Shown piece by piece: positions 12,746 to 27,100 of a stretch of 64,000 bases of DNA. Numbering within the stretch: position 1 is the stretch's first letter; every line of letters begins with the position of its first letter. The notes beneath the pieces were generated by a model that worked only from the letters and a program-made list of their open reading frames with translations, made no database searches and was not told where the DNA came from. Both the position numbers and the translations under genes were made by a program. Source of the DNA: Edolisoma coerulescens (Eukaryota > Chordata > Aves > Passeriformes > Campephagidae); contig VWZW01005387.1 of the NCBI GenBank assembly GCA_013397115.1, positions 1,507,235 to 1,571,234 on the forward strand, read 5' to 3'.

Positions 12746-15700
12746 TTGGACTATGCATTATCGGTAAGATTTGTTGGGAAATAAGTCTTTTAAAAAGAAC
12801 CTTATGATGGAAATGCTGGGATAAGGCTTGATAAATGCAAGCTTAATTCTTGTCTCTTCCCAAAGTGGCCTTGGGAAATCTCTCTGTTCTTTGATCTGCC
12901 AGCACTAATGTGTTAATATTTTTCCACTCTGTTTTGTTTATAGGGCTTAAACCAATTAGGAATTTGGCACTGAAAATATAACTCTGTCATGCTTGGAGCA
13001 TTTGAATTTAAAATTGCTCCAAACAAGCCTCGCTCAGCCTCTGACTCTTCAAAATATCCGAACTCGCCTGTCATTTAACTTTAAATTTTTCCAGTTGGCT
13101 TGCAGGATTTCTGCCTGTCTTTTGCCTAGTATTGTCTCAGTCCAAACAAGTTAGTCACTAAGTTGGTTAAACTGCCTTAGAAGCAGGACTGGTGCAACCT
13201 CTAGTTGTTTCCTGTCATGCAGAGTCACTGTGTACATTTGCAAAAAGCCTAGAGACCTAAACTCCATTGGTTTCAGGGCTCGCTTTCATCTGGTTTCCAA
13301 TGTCTCAGGCTTGCAAGTTCGTGCCTTTAAGTTATGCTGGTTAGGACATTTCATTGAGCTTGGGTTGTTCATCAGACAGTCAAAACTATTCCCACTCTTT
13401 TGCTGTTGGCTCTAGATAAGTAAGTGATTCTGGCAGCACAGACCAATCCCAAGATCTCCCTGCTGAGGGATTTAATTGATAAGTTAATGTAGTTGTTGGC
13501 ATGTACACCTAGGAGCAGCCTCCTGTTCCAGAACTGGATAGCCAACTTATGCTCCCAAGAAGTATAGCTGTGCTCTGAGCTTAGCTTTTGCTGTTGATCA
13601 GCAATATATGTCTCTTTGCTCACTTGAGTGCAGGACACATTTTGATTTGCTTAAGCTGTCCAGGCAGTACCTATTAATGTGTTGGCACCCTGTGAAGTGG
13701 CCATGTACCTGACAGCCTTTAGCTCTTTGTGTGCTCTGATGGTGAGTGAAGGGACTCTTACCTTGATTACAGCCTATAGGCATTGTGATACAAATTAAAA
13801 CATACCTACCTACTTACTTATCTCAGCTATTTTGTAAGTGAAATAGAAGAGTAGAATATATTTGAAAGTGTCTACATTCCAATTGCTATCACTTCATTTG
13901 AATACAAGTGCGTGTTGCTTGGTAAATAAGTTTTGTCTGCAGCATTTCAGAGGCTCATTGTTCATGAGCAACTGGATTATAGCTTTTATTCCCTAAAAGC
14001 AAAAAGCTAAGTAGAAGAAAAAATGTTGCAATAGTTTAAACCTGAAAGAAGGCAGACATCTGTGTCGACTTTGTCCTCTGTCATTCTGCTCAGATGGTAC
14101 ATTCCCCATATTATCAATCTCAACATTTGAACAAAAGCAGCAACTGGCTAAAACTAATCTAACAGTGATTAGGTTAATGCTGATTAAGATTGTACATGCA
14201 TCGATCCTGTACCTCTGTGGTTACTGTCGCTACTTTAAACTCCTGTTCCCACCATTTCCAGAGTGTACAGTCATAGTTACAATTAATTGCAGTAAACTCT
14301 TCAGCATTAGGGGTTTTGCTTAAAAATACTTTGGGATATTAAACCAGATCTGTGTATTTCACACTGAAAAATGAGGCAGCTGCGTTGTTCTGAGCTGCCA
14401 TTAAAAAAGCACTGTGTTATTTTTCATAAAATGGGAATTCACTGTCTGTACTGCCATAGAAACATATATCGCCAGGTGATGTGTGCTGTGTAAGTCTCCT
14501 GTAGGAGCAAATAACGTCTGATTCCATTCATTGGGTGATATTTAAGAACAATACGGAATTTCTCATAGCAGCGATTTTCTTTTGGAGTTGAAAGTCCTGG
14601 GGACTTCTAAAGGGACTTCTGAGATTAATCCTGTATGCAGTCCTTTAGAAGGTAGGAGACATATAAATATCCCACCCCTAAAAATGCTTGCACCATCCAT
14701 AAAGTAGTTCCAGTGAATATGAAATACAGCAACTTGCATCCTAAGCAATACTTATAAGAAAGAACTTTCCAGTTTCTTGATTTCCTGTTCACTATCCTGT
14801 TTTCCCACTAGGTCTCAAATCTACAAGAGAGTTCAGGGTTGTAGAGTTCACAATATGTGAACTCAGTACAGTTTTTTAATAATTGGCTACGATCTGGTTT
14901 AGTAACTTTTTTTTTCGTTAATTCCAAGAAATATGGCATTGCCCACTTCAAAAATAAGACTGGACGTCGAGATGGAATGTTTGTTCAAGGTCTGGCCCAC
15001 ACTTCTTGAAGCCTTGTGCAATGAAACACTTGATTTGCAAGACACTTAGATAAAATAGCATGAAGGGCACATGGGATTAGAATGAGTAGGACTGATTGGA
15101 AAGGCTGGCGTTTTGATTTGTGAGTTAATACTTTTGGCAAGGGTTTGTTTTAATGCAAGACTTGGCTTGTGCTTTGGTAAGGGTAAAATCCTGAGAGATG
15201 AAATTACAGACTATATCATTTGTCATGATTCAATAGCAAGGAATGAGATAAAAACCATAGAAGAAAAAAAGTTACACTGCTATGATGACATTCAGAGTGA
15301 CAGCCTTGCTGACATGGTGGAGGTTGTAAACTGTTACTGCTGGTTTTAAGAGAAAAATATGAAAGCTCACACCTTTAAATGACAGACTCTTTGCTTTGGA
15401 ATGACAGAAATAAGACTTTGATATGGAAGTCGTGACATTATTTTAGGCAGTTACTTTTAGTAGCACTTTAAAAGCAGTGGTTTCCCTGGTTTCAGTGGCT
15501 TTCCCTGTTTGGTTTCTGCATGTTTATTTGAGGAAAATGAGGAGTTTACGTGCAGCTGGATCCCATATACTAAGTTAAATAGGTCTGTTTAATTAGTCAG
15601 ATGGTCAAACCTCTGGATCTGAACTGAAGTGTACCCATTCAGAAGCTCTCTATTGTAGACCATGGACACCAGAGGGGGAAGTGGTGATAATAATGTCGGC

Positions 15701-16399
15701 AAAACTTCTCAGCTATTGTCTCCTGCCAATGAGAAGTCATCAATACGAATTCATCTAAGGGTTCTAAGAAAATGTTATCTTTTTCAGTCAGCTGCTCAGT
15801 GTGCTGTGACCTGTGTTGGGCACAGTGACCATGCTGGTTACTACCTGGCACAATATTTCTCTGAGCATCCTGGCTGCTGCAGGACGCTGGGCAGCAGACT
15901 GCCACACTGAGGAGTTTGAGGGACAGATTCAGGTTTTTCACATAAACCTTGTGAATACAGCTCACACAAACACAGTCATTTACTTACCCAAAGCCTCTAA
16001 CCCTGCTCCCACTGAATTCAGTTGAAGCATTGTCATTTATTCCCACAGGAGCAGATTAGTGGACTATTACCTACAGTAGCTTTTGCTTTGTGTAGTTATA
16101 TGCTTTGGTTAAGTCCTTTGCTATTTTTTTGAGACATAGAACAATTATGTATATATTTTTATATGTTTTACAGCATATTATTTAGAGCAATTTGGAATTT
16201 GTTTGGGGTTTTCGTGCATCCATGAAAGTCCTAGTATTTGCTATAAATAAACTTCTTCTGTTTTATTTTGGCTTCTTTGGCTTCTCCACATTTCTAAGTG
16301 TTAGTACTCCCTCTTCATGTAACAGATGATGGGTAAAACGCTCTGGTTTTGGTTTTGTTAACAGTTATGATGGTTCCACCCTGTCTTTTGGTAAAATAC

Positions 16400-16420
16400 G
16401 TATATATATATATATACACA
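16400..16420. repeat. (TA)n(CA)n dinucleotide repeat
   Basis: Perfect alternating TA run passing into CACAC. Confidence 0.85.
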
Positions 16421-17008
16421 CTTCACGAAGACATTTCTGTCAAAGGTCTGGTTGAGGGGGAAGATTTTTAAAAGCATGATTTCAGCCTTTTGAATTTTTT
16501 TAATTTCCCGGCTAAGGGCAGAGAATATGTGACCTCCTTGTTTTTGTTTCTTGGTTTGTCCAGATAAGGGACAGCTTTTGTCCTCAAACTCTGCCATTCT
16601 CAAGCTTGTTTGGGTTTTTCGGCTAATAGTCAGAGGTTGTAAGCAACACTGGTATGGGGTTCAATTGAACTTGGCCGAAGCATTGTTGTAGATAAAAAGA
16701 ATTTTTATGACCTTAGATCAGGCTTGTAATTATTTGAGTGCTTTCGTTTGCCTCTTGTGCTGTGTGGTATGAAGAAAATGGTTTAAATCAGTTTAGTTGA
16801 AAATGCAAAAAGGGTTTCCTTTGCTTTGTTTGACGTCAATGAATTTATTACAACTCCTTCAAATATTTTAATTTTTCTTTACATTTTCACTGGTAAAAAA
16901 AGGTGGTGTGAAGTAACAACTTTGAAATTATTCTAGATTGATTTACCCAGTGGTTGCTCTCTCAATTTCCAGCAGGTATGTGACTCAGTAGAAAATCCTG
17001 TAGTTGAC

Positions 17009-17040
17009 ACACGTGTGTGTATGTGTGTGCATACATGCAT
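17009..17040. repeat. GT-rich degenerate dinucleotide tract
   Basis: Purine-pyrimidine alternating CACGTGTGTGTATGTGTGTG-like run ending in a CATACATGCATG segment. Confidence 0.6.
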
Positions 17041-18527
17041 GGCTATATAGCAAAGCAGAAGATTAAGAAAGCAATGAGACACAAAGGAAAAATAGTATAT
17101 ACGTTTTCAATATAATATTAATTACATAAGAATGTGTACTTTCTCTGGATTGGAAAAAAAAATATGGCCATTATCTTATCAAGGACCTTGCAAGTACTAC
17201 CTGTTCCTATCAGTCAGCCTGATTTGCTGTTACATATTATAAGTAGCAAGTTAGAACATGTAATTAACTTCCATAGAATATATTTTTCTTAAATAATGCT
17301 TAAAAGAATTGTGGAATATGGATTCCAAACAGCCAAACATTTCTCACAGTGTGTCATCAATATAATTTTTTTTCCCTTTGAGAGCTTTGTCTTATTTCTT
17401 GAATCCCATTTTTTATTCTTTCGTTGTCATTTGGGAGATATTCCAATATATTGAATGATTTTCTGTTTATTTGAGAAGATGTTTTGTGTCATGTAAACTG
17501 TTTTAACTGCCCAGTAGATATTATTGCCATTTATTACTTCTTTTTTTCAATTATTTATATTACATTATTTCTCCCAATTCCTTGGTAAATCAATCTAATT
17601 GTCCAGCACATCAATGGATTTTGTCTTATTTCTTGTTTAAACTATTATGGTAATGTTCATCCTAACAGCTTTATAAATCTGATGCAAATCCAAACACTGG
17701 CCAGCTATCTCTACATTCATATACTTTGGATCTGCTGTTTTGCTGTTGAGTTATTGAAAAGTTTTATATGCTCTAACTTAGCCATACTTAGTAAAACCAG
17801 AAAGCAACATATTGTCATGCATGAAAGAAAATTAAGTGGCACAATATTAGCTTCTCTAACATCCGTAAATGGATAGCGTAAGCCAAGTGTGATTCTAGAT
17901 TGGTTCTGATCTTTCCTGAAAGTCATGCTGGAATTGTCCAAACCAGAACAAGAGAGTTTAGCATTGTCAGCTGACTGTGAGTCCAGAGAGAGTCTTATGA
18001 CCACACTCTGATATGATTCATCCTATAAATCTTCAGTTCTTAACAAACACACCTAACGCAGTAATTCATGCAGGAAGGAGGGATTGGGCATGGGAAGTGC
18101 TTTGAACACTGCAGCCTGGTCCATCCACAATTCTGTGCTGTCCAGCAGTTTTTGAGCAGATGGCAAGCACATCAAGCCTGAGCTACAACTCAGGGAAAGA
18201 TGGGAAAGAAAGATTCACAGCTCACAAAGCTCACCAGAAACTCTTTCCTGGTCCTGCTCTCTATCTCTCATTAAAGATGCAGCCCAAGGGGCATAGTCAA
18301 CATAATCATACTGAACAAATTTCTCTGGATAGGCTTAGTTATTGAAGAGTGTGAACGCAAGTTCCTATTGTTTGAGAGGTAAAAGGAAGAAGATGGAAAG
18401 TGGTTGCTCCCTGTTCCCTTATGTTATAGGTTGACATTACTATTAAGAAGTTAATGATGACCTTGGTAGTGATTCTGTGGTCTGAACTTCCACTGTAAGA
18501 TCTTGTTAGAGATGACATATGGCCTTC

Positions 18528-18563
18528 ATATATATTTATATAATTTATATAATTTTTATATAT
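18528..18563. repeat. AT-rich low-complexity tract
   Basis: TATATTTATATAATTTATAT-like sequence immediately before a CR1 tail. Confidence 0.7.
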
Positions 18564-18570
18564 GTATGTC

Positions 18571-18612
18571 CTGTTGGGGCCCTTCCAACTCAGCAAATTC
18601 TATGATTCTGTT
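18571..18612 (+). mobile_element. CR1 LINE tail fragment
   Basis: Only the last ~40 bases of a CR1 are present: the CCCTTCCAACTC block followed by ATTCTATGATTCTG, the diagnostic CR1 3' terminus. Extremely 5'-truncated copy. Confidence 0.75.
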
Positions 18613-19511
18613 TTATATACAGATTTATAGATTTATAGGTCTATAGATTTATATTTATATTTAGAGCAGTATGAAGACTATTTTACTAACAAGGGAGTAA
18701 TGTAAATTACATTATTTATAGAAAAAGATAGGTTTTGAGGACTTACAAGTTTAAAGTCCTAACTTGCTTGTTCTTGAATTGAATATAATTGAGATCTATT
18801 ATATCCTGTCCTCATTTAGCAAATATCTAGACATTTGTTTTGAGAAGAGCATCAATCAAAACTGATGCTGTCCTTTCCATAGTTTAAAGACCAGTTATGC
18901 TGACAACACAGTCATGAAAGCTGCAATTCCCACTCACTTCTTTCTGAACCAACAGTATCCAGACTGTAGCAACAGCAGCTGCGTATCTTCCCTGGCACAG
19001 AATGATTTAGGGTGGAGAGCAGATTCTTTCCCCTTCAAATCACTTCAGAAAATTCTTGGCAGAAAGTCAGCTCATTTGTTTTGTTCGAGTAGGGAGGCCT
19101 GATTTATCAGTACAGAAAAAGTATTCATGCACTGTGCTGAATTGTATTAATTAAGAGTGCCAGACCGGCTGACTTTGTTATTCTTCTGCTCCTAACATTT
19201 TTTTTTAGTGCAATTATAGAATTTCATGTAATTTTAATACAAGTATAGAAAAATCTACAAATCTACAAATTTATGGCAATGTTTTCTATTGCTTTCTCCA
19301 TTGCAGTTTGTGAAACAGTTTGGATACAATTTGCGATATAGGAGAGCGTTGATCACAGATTAGACTGGAAAATACAAATTAAGAAATCCAAGATAATAAA
19401 AGTCTCAAGGAGGAAACTACACATGCCAAAGTGAAACTGCAATCCACAAATCTTCAGTCTCTTTTTTTGGTTTCTTTTTATTTTTTTCTTAATTGCTGGA
19501 TCTGCTAAAGA

Positions 19512-19563
19512 GAGATATATATATATTATATATCTATATCTTTTATATATATCTCATATATAA
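19512..19563. repeat. AT-rich palindromic tract
   Basis: Runs of AGAGATATATAT and ATATATATCTCATATATA make an imperfect inverted repeat able to fold into an AT hairpin. Probably a decayed microsatellite. Confidence 0.6.
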
Positions 19564-20764
19564 GATTTGTATTCTTTGCTTCTACACTTATTAATTTCTA
19601 GTCAATTTTTCTAAATTCCTACCAAATTATTTCCAAACTAAATTATGAAAATATTTTTTAAAGTAATAATATAAGGTTGTCTGGTTTTCACAATAAAGCA
19701 AAATATTAAAATCTTCTCAATTCTGCATTAAATGAGTATAGGATGTTCTGGGATATGGCCCTTGGGTGTTATTTGCAGTTCAAGAAGTGTGGTTTTATAA
19801 AAAAACCACAAAGTTTCTTACTTTTTGTGTAGGAATGCATGTGCACATTGGCATATTATAGAGAGAGCTATATTACATCTCTGTTTTTAAAACCCTGATG
19901 CCTGAATATTTTCCATAATTCTGAGGTGTTGACATCAGATATATCTTATTTTTTTGTCTACTCAGCAGGAAATGGATTGTATTTCTGTATCATATTTACT
20001 GGCGGAACAGTCAGTTAAACAGTGAGATTTGCAGCCTGAAACTGAGAAGTCATGCAGAAAATCAAGGTATGGCCTGTTTTAAAGATAAAAGGGCAAATTC
20101 TTGGGATAGAGTAGGAGGGCAGAATGTTGATAAGGCTTTCAAAATCCTTCCTTTTTCTTCGGCAGAATTAATCTTGTCCTGCTACAATCTGGCTTCAACT
20201 GTTCCCTCTATTTTTAGTTACTGATCCTAGCCAGGTCCTCAAATAGCTCAGAGCTGGTGTTGTTTGTGTCTGATGTAAAACTGATACAGACTTGGTTGGC
20301 ATTTTCATTCATGTTTCATAATCATCCCTAGTACATACATAAAGATAATCCTTTGGTGTGCTGGGAGGGGGAATTTGGATTGCTGTGGACTAGATCAGGC
20401 CCCCATTGTCTGACAGTTAGGGTGCTCCTCATTTGACCATGAAGGAAGAAACAAAAACGTTTTAGTGACACTGAAGTTACTTATCTACATTTCGTTGCAG
20501 AGAGGAGTCACAGTTGAGTTCAGGAAGCTCCCCCTTCAGATTTTTTAAGGGAATCTCAGAGTTTCTCCTTTATTTGTGTTTTAAGTTCTTCATACAATCT
20601 GCATGCTATGAGAAGGGCCCTGTGAGATAGAAGTAGTGGTTTAATTGGTCCTTTGAAAAAAAATTAATTAAAAAAAGCCATTAAAGAGCTCTTCAAATGT
20701 CATTGATACAAACCTTGCTTCCACAAAAGAGAAGAAATATATGTGTAAGACCTTGCAGGAGGTT

Positions 20765-20770
20765 TTTATT
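20765..20770 (-). terminator. ATP6V0D2: Polyadenylation signal of ATP6V0D2
   Basis: On the minus strand this reads AATAAA, about 240 bases after the ATP6V0D2 stop codon. It is the first canonical hexamer downstream. The 3' untranslated region would be about 260 nt if it is used. Confidence 0.6.
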
Positions 20771-21010
20771 GATCAATTAAATTAAAATAGGCACAGAGAG
20801 GAACAAATCTACCAACAAAACTATGAATAAATCCATTAGTATTTCCTTATGAAGTACTCATATCTCTAACTGCATTACTTTTTTTCCTACACTGATGTAA
20901 GAAGGCTCATTAATGCAATTTAAAATACCTGAGAAGAGTTAATTTTTGAAATAAGATTTTTTCTTTTCTATGAAATGATGCATCTTTTCAAGCACTGTAG
21001 ATTCTCAGAT

Positions 21011-21172
21011 TTAGAAAATTGGAATGTAGTTGTTAATTTTGGTTCTGTGTCTCTGAGAAATGCATTCAGCAATCCATACAATATTCCTGCATTCTTGTTC
21101 CTTTAACTTCACATAGGCATAAAATACTCCAAAATGAAACTGGTTGTTGAATGCAAGCACATTCAGCTTTAC
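21011..21172 (-). CDS. ATP6V0D2: ATP6V0D2 coding exon 8, C-terminus and stop
   Basis: Acceptor TACAG; 53 codons plus TAA encoding [40 protein letters not shown] and [13 protein letters not shown]. The C-terminal [13 protein letters not shown] segment is the d2 version; the final Phe is the d1 version. Confidence 0.95.
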   Translation of the reverse strand, partial: VKLNVLAFNNQFHFGVFYAYVKLKEQECRNIVWIAECISQRHRTKINNYIPIF

Positions 21173-24100
21173 CTGTAGAAAAGATGAAATAAATGTTATG
21201 ATAAAATATCAAGGAAGGAGAATGGGATTTTTATATGGTAGCTTTTATGATCAAGATTTCTTGCGGCTTTGCAACCATGACTATATTTAGCAGTCTCTTG
21301 AGTATCAATGTAATTGAAATGTCATCTGTGGATTAATTTTGGTAATAGACTACAGCAATATTACAGGAAATAAAGGACAGTGGTGAAATACCTTCTCTAG
21401 TAGACTACTCAAAAGAAATGTCATTAAGTGGTGTTTATGAGATGGCTTTTGGATAGGCTATCAGGCTTGACAGCTCTATAAAGAGTCTTCAGAAGAATGT
21501 TATAGGATTAATTTTACTTAAAAAGGTAAATCCTTCTACTTTGATTCAGCCAAATGTTGACAGACATAGAAAATCCATGTTCTTGAATACAAAGCAGTAC
21601 AGTAGAATCAAAAGCCTGGTACCTCATTCTTGTTTTAATTATTATTCCATGTGAGTAACATTCATTTTTATATTTTAAGCTTAGAAGCTTTTACCTCATG
21701 TTCAAAAAATGCATCTTCCAGTGTCTTTTCTCCAGTGCCACTCCCTACACCTTCAAACACAGCCTTGTATTCCTGAAAGCATAGAAAACCACTCCATGGA
21801 AATAAGGTAGTTTTGTATTCTGTGCAGCACAGACACCTTACATTACTTTGTAAATTAATCTACGTTAAGTAATCTTTCTGTATAGAAGATCTCATGTATA
21901 GATTACAATTCTACATAAATCAGAAGTTAAAAGCATATAGTCAGCAAGAGAAAGAATAATCACATTTGTTCTTGTATTTCTTATCATCATTTCCAACAAT
22001 TAAAAGTAATTTACTGAAGGCACTAAAAGACACTTATTGTAGAATGACACGTGACCTTTCACTCCTTTGGACAGAGACTACTGAACTTCTTTTACAAATA
22101 GTATCCATCAGAGCGAGAGCTCTAAATGGAGCCAAAACGTTGAACTCTGATCCCCACATGGCTGCTCCTTTTATTTCCAGTAGTCAGCTGGATTTGCTTT
22201 ACCTGCATTAATATTGTATCCAAACCCATTAGTCTGATTTTCTTCCTGGAATATCCTGTGCAGATATATTTGACTTGATTTCTTAGGTGTTAGATTTCTA
22301 TGTAATTTCCTTCTCTGGGTGTTTGGTTTGTTTTTCCCTTAAAGCAGGAGTGTAGTATAGGTCTACTACAATGGTTCCCAAATTCATCTAAATAACCCAC
22401 CATCTCATGGATAGTCTTGCTCCATACCCCATTGACACGGTAACTCATGATTAAAATGTTCTGCTTATGCACAGGAGCAGATGCGCAGCTCCAGCTTTGT
22501 GGGGGATTTTGTGGAAAAAGCAACAGACCAAACAACATTTTGTTTTGTGTACCTACTTAGGGATAGCTTAAATATTATAGATAGACAGAGTACAACAGTT
22601 AATTCATAGATCAAGTGTTGAAGATTAACTAATCTTTAGTAACAGCATTATTTGCATCAATATTAACATTTTCATCTACTTCTTTGAATCATTTAGTGGT
22701 TTAGAGAAAACTTTTCAGAAGGGAATTTTTATGGTATACTGGCAATAAATCAGGTTTGCACTAATCCGTGACATGAATTGTTTGGCCAGCTCAGTTTAAA
22801 ATTATGTATGGCTATGCTCCAAAATCTTGGAGGCAGCAGCAATTAAGTGAAACTCAATTTGGGGAGAGTTAATGGAGTAGGAAGAGTTTTATTTACTAGG
22901 ATGTGATTTGATCTTACTTAAACATCCTTGTAAGAGGAACTTCGTATTGCACTAATGTAAAAATGTCTTATCCTAATTTTATGTCTTCATATCAAAGGTC
23001 TTTGATCCCATACACATTTTTATGGGAATTTTAGTACCTCTGCTGATTTTTTTACTCTCTCAAAAATTCTTTAACTTATTTGTTTACTCTTCAAATTACT
23101 TGGTGATGTCAGATGTTAAGTATTTGTATTCTGGTTTTTTGCTTTGATAAATTAGTGTACATACTGCATAGTATTCTGCAACACACTTCACTTGCTCGTA
23201 GTCATCTGCATTGGCCAACAGGTGTAAGCCTTCTGGATAAAGTTTTCCACAGGTTGGATACAGCTTCTCTCGGTCATCTTTGCTCAGCTCAGTGCCAAAT
23301 GAATTAATGGTGATGATAAAGGCTCGTCTGTCTGCCTCAAACTTAATATGGAAAACAAAGAATAAAGAGGTGTTATTAGACATCTCATTCTAAATTAGGG
23401 TGGGCATATTTTGGGGTTTTTTAGTAAGTCAAACTATGGAAACTTAGTTTTAAAAAAAAGTCAACTGGAGAGCATTGGAAACATACCTTATTTTTGAAAT
23501 TTTAAATTCTTCTTTGCAAATATGCGTTAAATTTTAACTAGAAAATCAAACAAGGTTTTGCAACCACAGCTTTTATTCTGTGATTTTTTGTACTAAAAAT
23601 ATCATTTCTGCTGCTTCCTCATTTGCCTGCTTTGTTACCCAGATGTTGACAACAAGAAAAATCCTCACACCCTCACATGTAAGATTATGAAATAATAATC
23701 TTATAAATAATAATAATAAAGGAAAGGACCAAGAATCAATAGTACTGCTCTGGGGTATCTCAAAGTACTGTTGATAGTAAAGGTTGAATGAAAATCCTAA
23801 AAAATAAAAACTTTCTCAATGCATATATTTAAAATGATATTACGATAAGGAGGAGGGGGCCATTTACTTGCCAAGTTAAAGTCTTAAGTGTTTCAAATAA
23901 CAGTTAATTTTTAATACATAGAATCAAAGGCTATATTTCTTCTGTCAGGTTTAGATGCCTGTAGTATCTAAAGTATTTTCACTGCAGCAGCAGACTGAAA
24001 GGCAATCCAATGTCTAGATCTTGGATTCTTATTTTGTGCAAGGCAAAATTTCAATTACCGTTCTTACAGTATGAATTAAAAATGCAATAGGAAATAGAAG

Positions 24101-27100
24101 CAATCTTTTCTTCTGTCTTGAGATCTAAATTGACTATGGTTTTAATTCTTTCCTTTATTACTTACTTTCATGTTTTAGAACAGCAGAGCCCTCGCTATTT
24201 GCAGGGATTATGCAGGGAAAATCTTCCAAGTGAAGTATATACAGTATATGCACATTTTAGGCAGCTTACAAAATTTTTTGTGCTGTGAATATTTGAGCTA
24301 TTTTAAGCAGAGAGGTACTCTTTTCAGTTGAATAACAAGGCTGCATTTGCAACACAAATCTGCCACTTTAGCCATTAAACACATATTCACATCTACTTCT
24401 GTGTACTGGAACACACAATAACAGGAACCCACCACCTGCCGGCACTGACTTCGAAGTAAGGAAAAGGAGTAAACAATAAAGAAGTAATGAGAAGAAAATA
24501 AGTGTGCTTGTAAAGATTTCTAGCTAATGAATAACAGGGCCAAATTTCACTTCCCTTATTAATAAAAATAGGCATATTAGATCTACTGAAACCATTTTAG
24601 AAGGACAAATGCTCTCTTTTTTTAACTTGTTGAAGTAATGTACAATCTAGCTGTTATATGTCTCATATTTTGTTGGTAAAAAACCTGTTAGAGGCAATTG
24701 CAACTAATGGTAGCAAATGTAGGTTCTGCTTCTGGTGGCTTCCAGTTTGAGAGAATTTGCAGGATCATTCCCATCCATAGAGATCTCTCGCTTCATCCAC
24801 TTATTGGCACATGAGGTTCTCTATGGAGAGTGAGGCCCTGAGGCAGTTACTTGGTGAGTTCGTCCATCTGATTGCTGCAGGTAGAGGTGGAGTCAGAGGA
24901 TGACCATTTCCCAAGCACATGAGTTTTCATTTGGGAGACTGCTAGTTCAGAATTTAGCATGGGGCCATGCTGACAGACACAGCTCTAGCTGCGGCGCAGT
25001 GCAGTCCTGCAGTTTCTTGCCAGATTCAGAGCTAAACATGTGGCGTGTGTTGTCCACGGCAGAAGAGAGATGGCCAGTACTCTTAATATGGAAGGTTGGC
25101 ACCATGTGCGGTGGTCAAGGAGCTGGGGAGCTAAATACCTCAGCCTCATTCTGATAGGGTCAGGCTGGTAGTCTTACATATAAGATTACAAAATAAATAG
25201 CAAGTATTCTTTTGAATAATTAAACTTTGTTTTTTTGTGGATCCAACCATTAGCAGTCTGCTCTATGTGTCTCTTCAGATTGATAAAATGCTATAGGAAA
25301 AAATCTTCTACAGGAAAGTTTATCCTTCTGGCTGATTGACAGTAGATAGGGATTTTCAAGAAGCTTATGATAGGCTAAATTGTTACCACTGATATAAAGG
25401 GAGTTTTACAACATGCTTAAACTAATGTTAGTAGGTAATCTGCTTCAGCATGAATTTCTATCTAAAAATGAACTTTCTGAAAAAACTAAATCAAGTGTGG
25501 AAAATGCCTTTATCTCTGCCAGCCAATCTTTTGATTTTTATTTTTAAGAAAAGTCAAAATACTTAATTTCTATTCAATTTAACTTGATTAGGAGTATTTT
25601 TTTTAGAGCATGAATTGAAACATTTTGACCTGCTTAATTAAAATAGGAAATTGCAATCCTTTTTAGGACATTGTTTCGTAAAATGTAATTCAGACCCATT
25701 CTTCCTTCAGGGATGAGCTCCCAGGGTTATTATCTGTCTTCTAAATGCAAACTTTCAGTGCGATGTCATCAGACCTTGGTGAATTTTTTTCGGTTTCCAG
25801 GGTGTAAAATTGCTTGTCCAGAAAAAAAGACTCCTGGAAGCAAGTGGGTGGTCTGGCTCTCAACCTCAGCAAAGAATTGTGATAGACCATGTGAGAAAAA
25901 AAAAGGGGACCTGAATGCTGAGAATTCAAATTTAGAAATTTCTGCATCTTTTATTAAAATAACAGAGACAAAAATATCATGTATGCCTTGGGAGGAGGAA
26001 ATTAGGAACTTTTTATGTCATGAAAAAAAAAAAATTAAACTTTTCTGAGTTGAGACAAAAACATAACACAGAATGTTGGACTTTTTAATGACACTAATTC
26101 CAAAGGTCACTCAACTCTATCCTCAACCACTGATTTTAATAGGAGAGTAAACAAATGTAATAGTGCCATGAAGCTTGAAGATTATTGATTAGTAAATAGG
26201 TAGTAAACCCAGGCTTTAGCTATCCCAAAATCAATAATCAACATTTTTGGTTTTTCTAAATAATGGAGAGAAATGCTAAAGGGCAACAGTCTGAGATTAG
26301 TGAACCATTTACTTTGTTCTGCTCTCTGTTACAGAAAAATATTAACTGAGACTGGCTCCTCCCTAGTAATGGTCTAGCTGCTTCTCTAGTCAAAAGGTAA
26401 AAGTCATCCTTGAATACACTATTCATTACATCTTAGAAAAACAGGTATATTTAGAGGAGATGCAAACACTTGACAGATAACTTAGCAAATGGAGAGAGAT
26501 TCAACTGGAAAAACAAAGTGAGATAATTATGACAACATTATCGAGTTCTTTAATGTATAAAGACTGAATTTCTTACCTCAAGAATAGGTCTCATTATTTC
26601 TGCTGTAGTACCACCTTGGTTTTCACAAAACTTATAAAATGCCTCGAGGTAAGACTACATTGAAAGAAGAAGAGAAATATTTTAAATGCTGCTTAAGACC
26701 TGGACCAGGATTGCACATTGCCATGAACCTCATTTTTGAATACTTCTATTAACTTTGATAATTCCACCTATGAATTTAAATTTAAGTATGTGCTTAATTA
26801 CTTATCTCAAATGAAAGTTGAAATATTGAAATGAAAATGTCTTGTTATTACAATTTGAATTCAAATGTTTTCAAAAATTGTAATAGGACAAATATTATGT
26901 TTTACTTTCTCTCTAAAGAAGGAACTTTTTGAGCTCCATTGAGCTTCCACTGCATAATAAGCAGATGGCTGAAGGAAACTCTTCATTTATAGTGTGTGGA
27001 GGAGGGGATTTGGGCGTATGCCATGGCTGTTGGGCCAGCAGTATGAGGATACACAAACTAATCCCCGCTGCTCTACCTAAACCCTGGATTAGGACAGAAC

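Larger units (their letters stand above)
12746..18529. other. Intergenic DNA, no gene seen
   Basis: No recognisable exon. Overlapping open frames of 108 codons (15639-15965, -) and 82 codons (15662-15910, +) occupy the same DNA in opposite directions; neither shows a family motif. Confidence 0.45.

Noticed and set aside
15639..15965. Opposed open frames of 108 and 82 codons
   Set aside because: They overlap on opposite strands, have no family motif and no clear splice sites.
23096..23164. Continuation of ATP6V0D2 exon 6 into intron 6
   Set aside because: The 22 extra codons follow a consensus GTATGT donor and match nothing in the family, whereas exon 7 continues the family sequence.
25713..26048. 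111-codon plus-strand open frame in intron 5
   Set aside because: Antisense to the gene, Lys-rich from A-runs, no motif.
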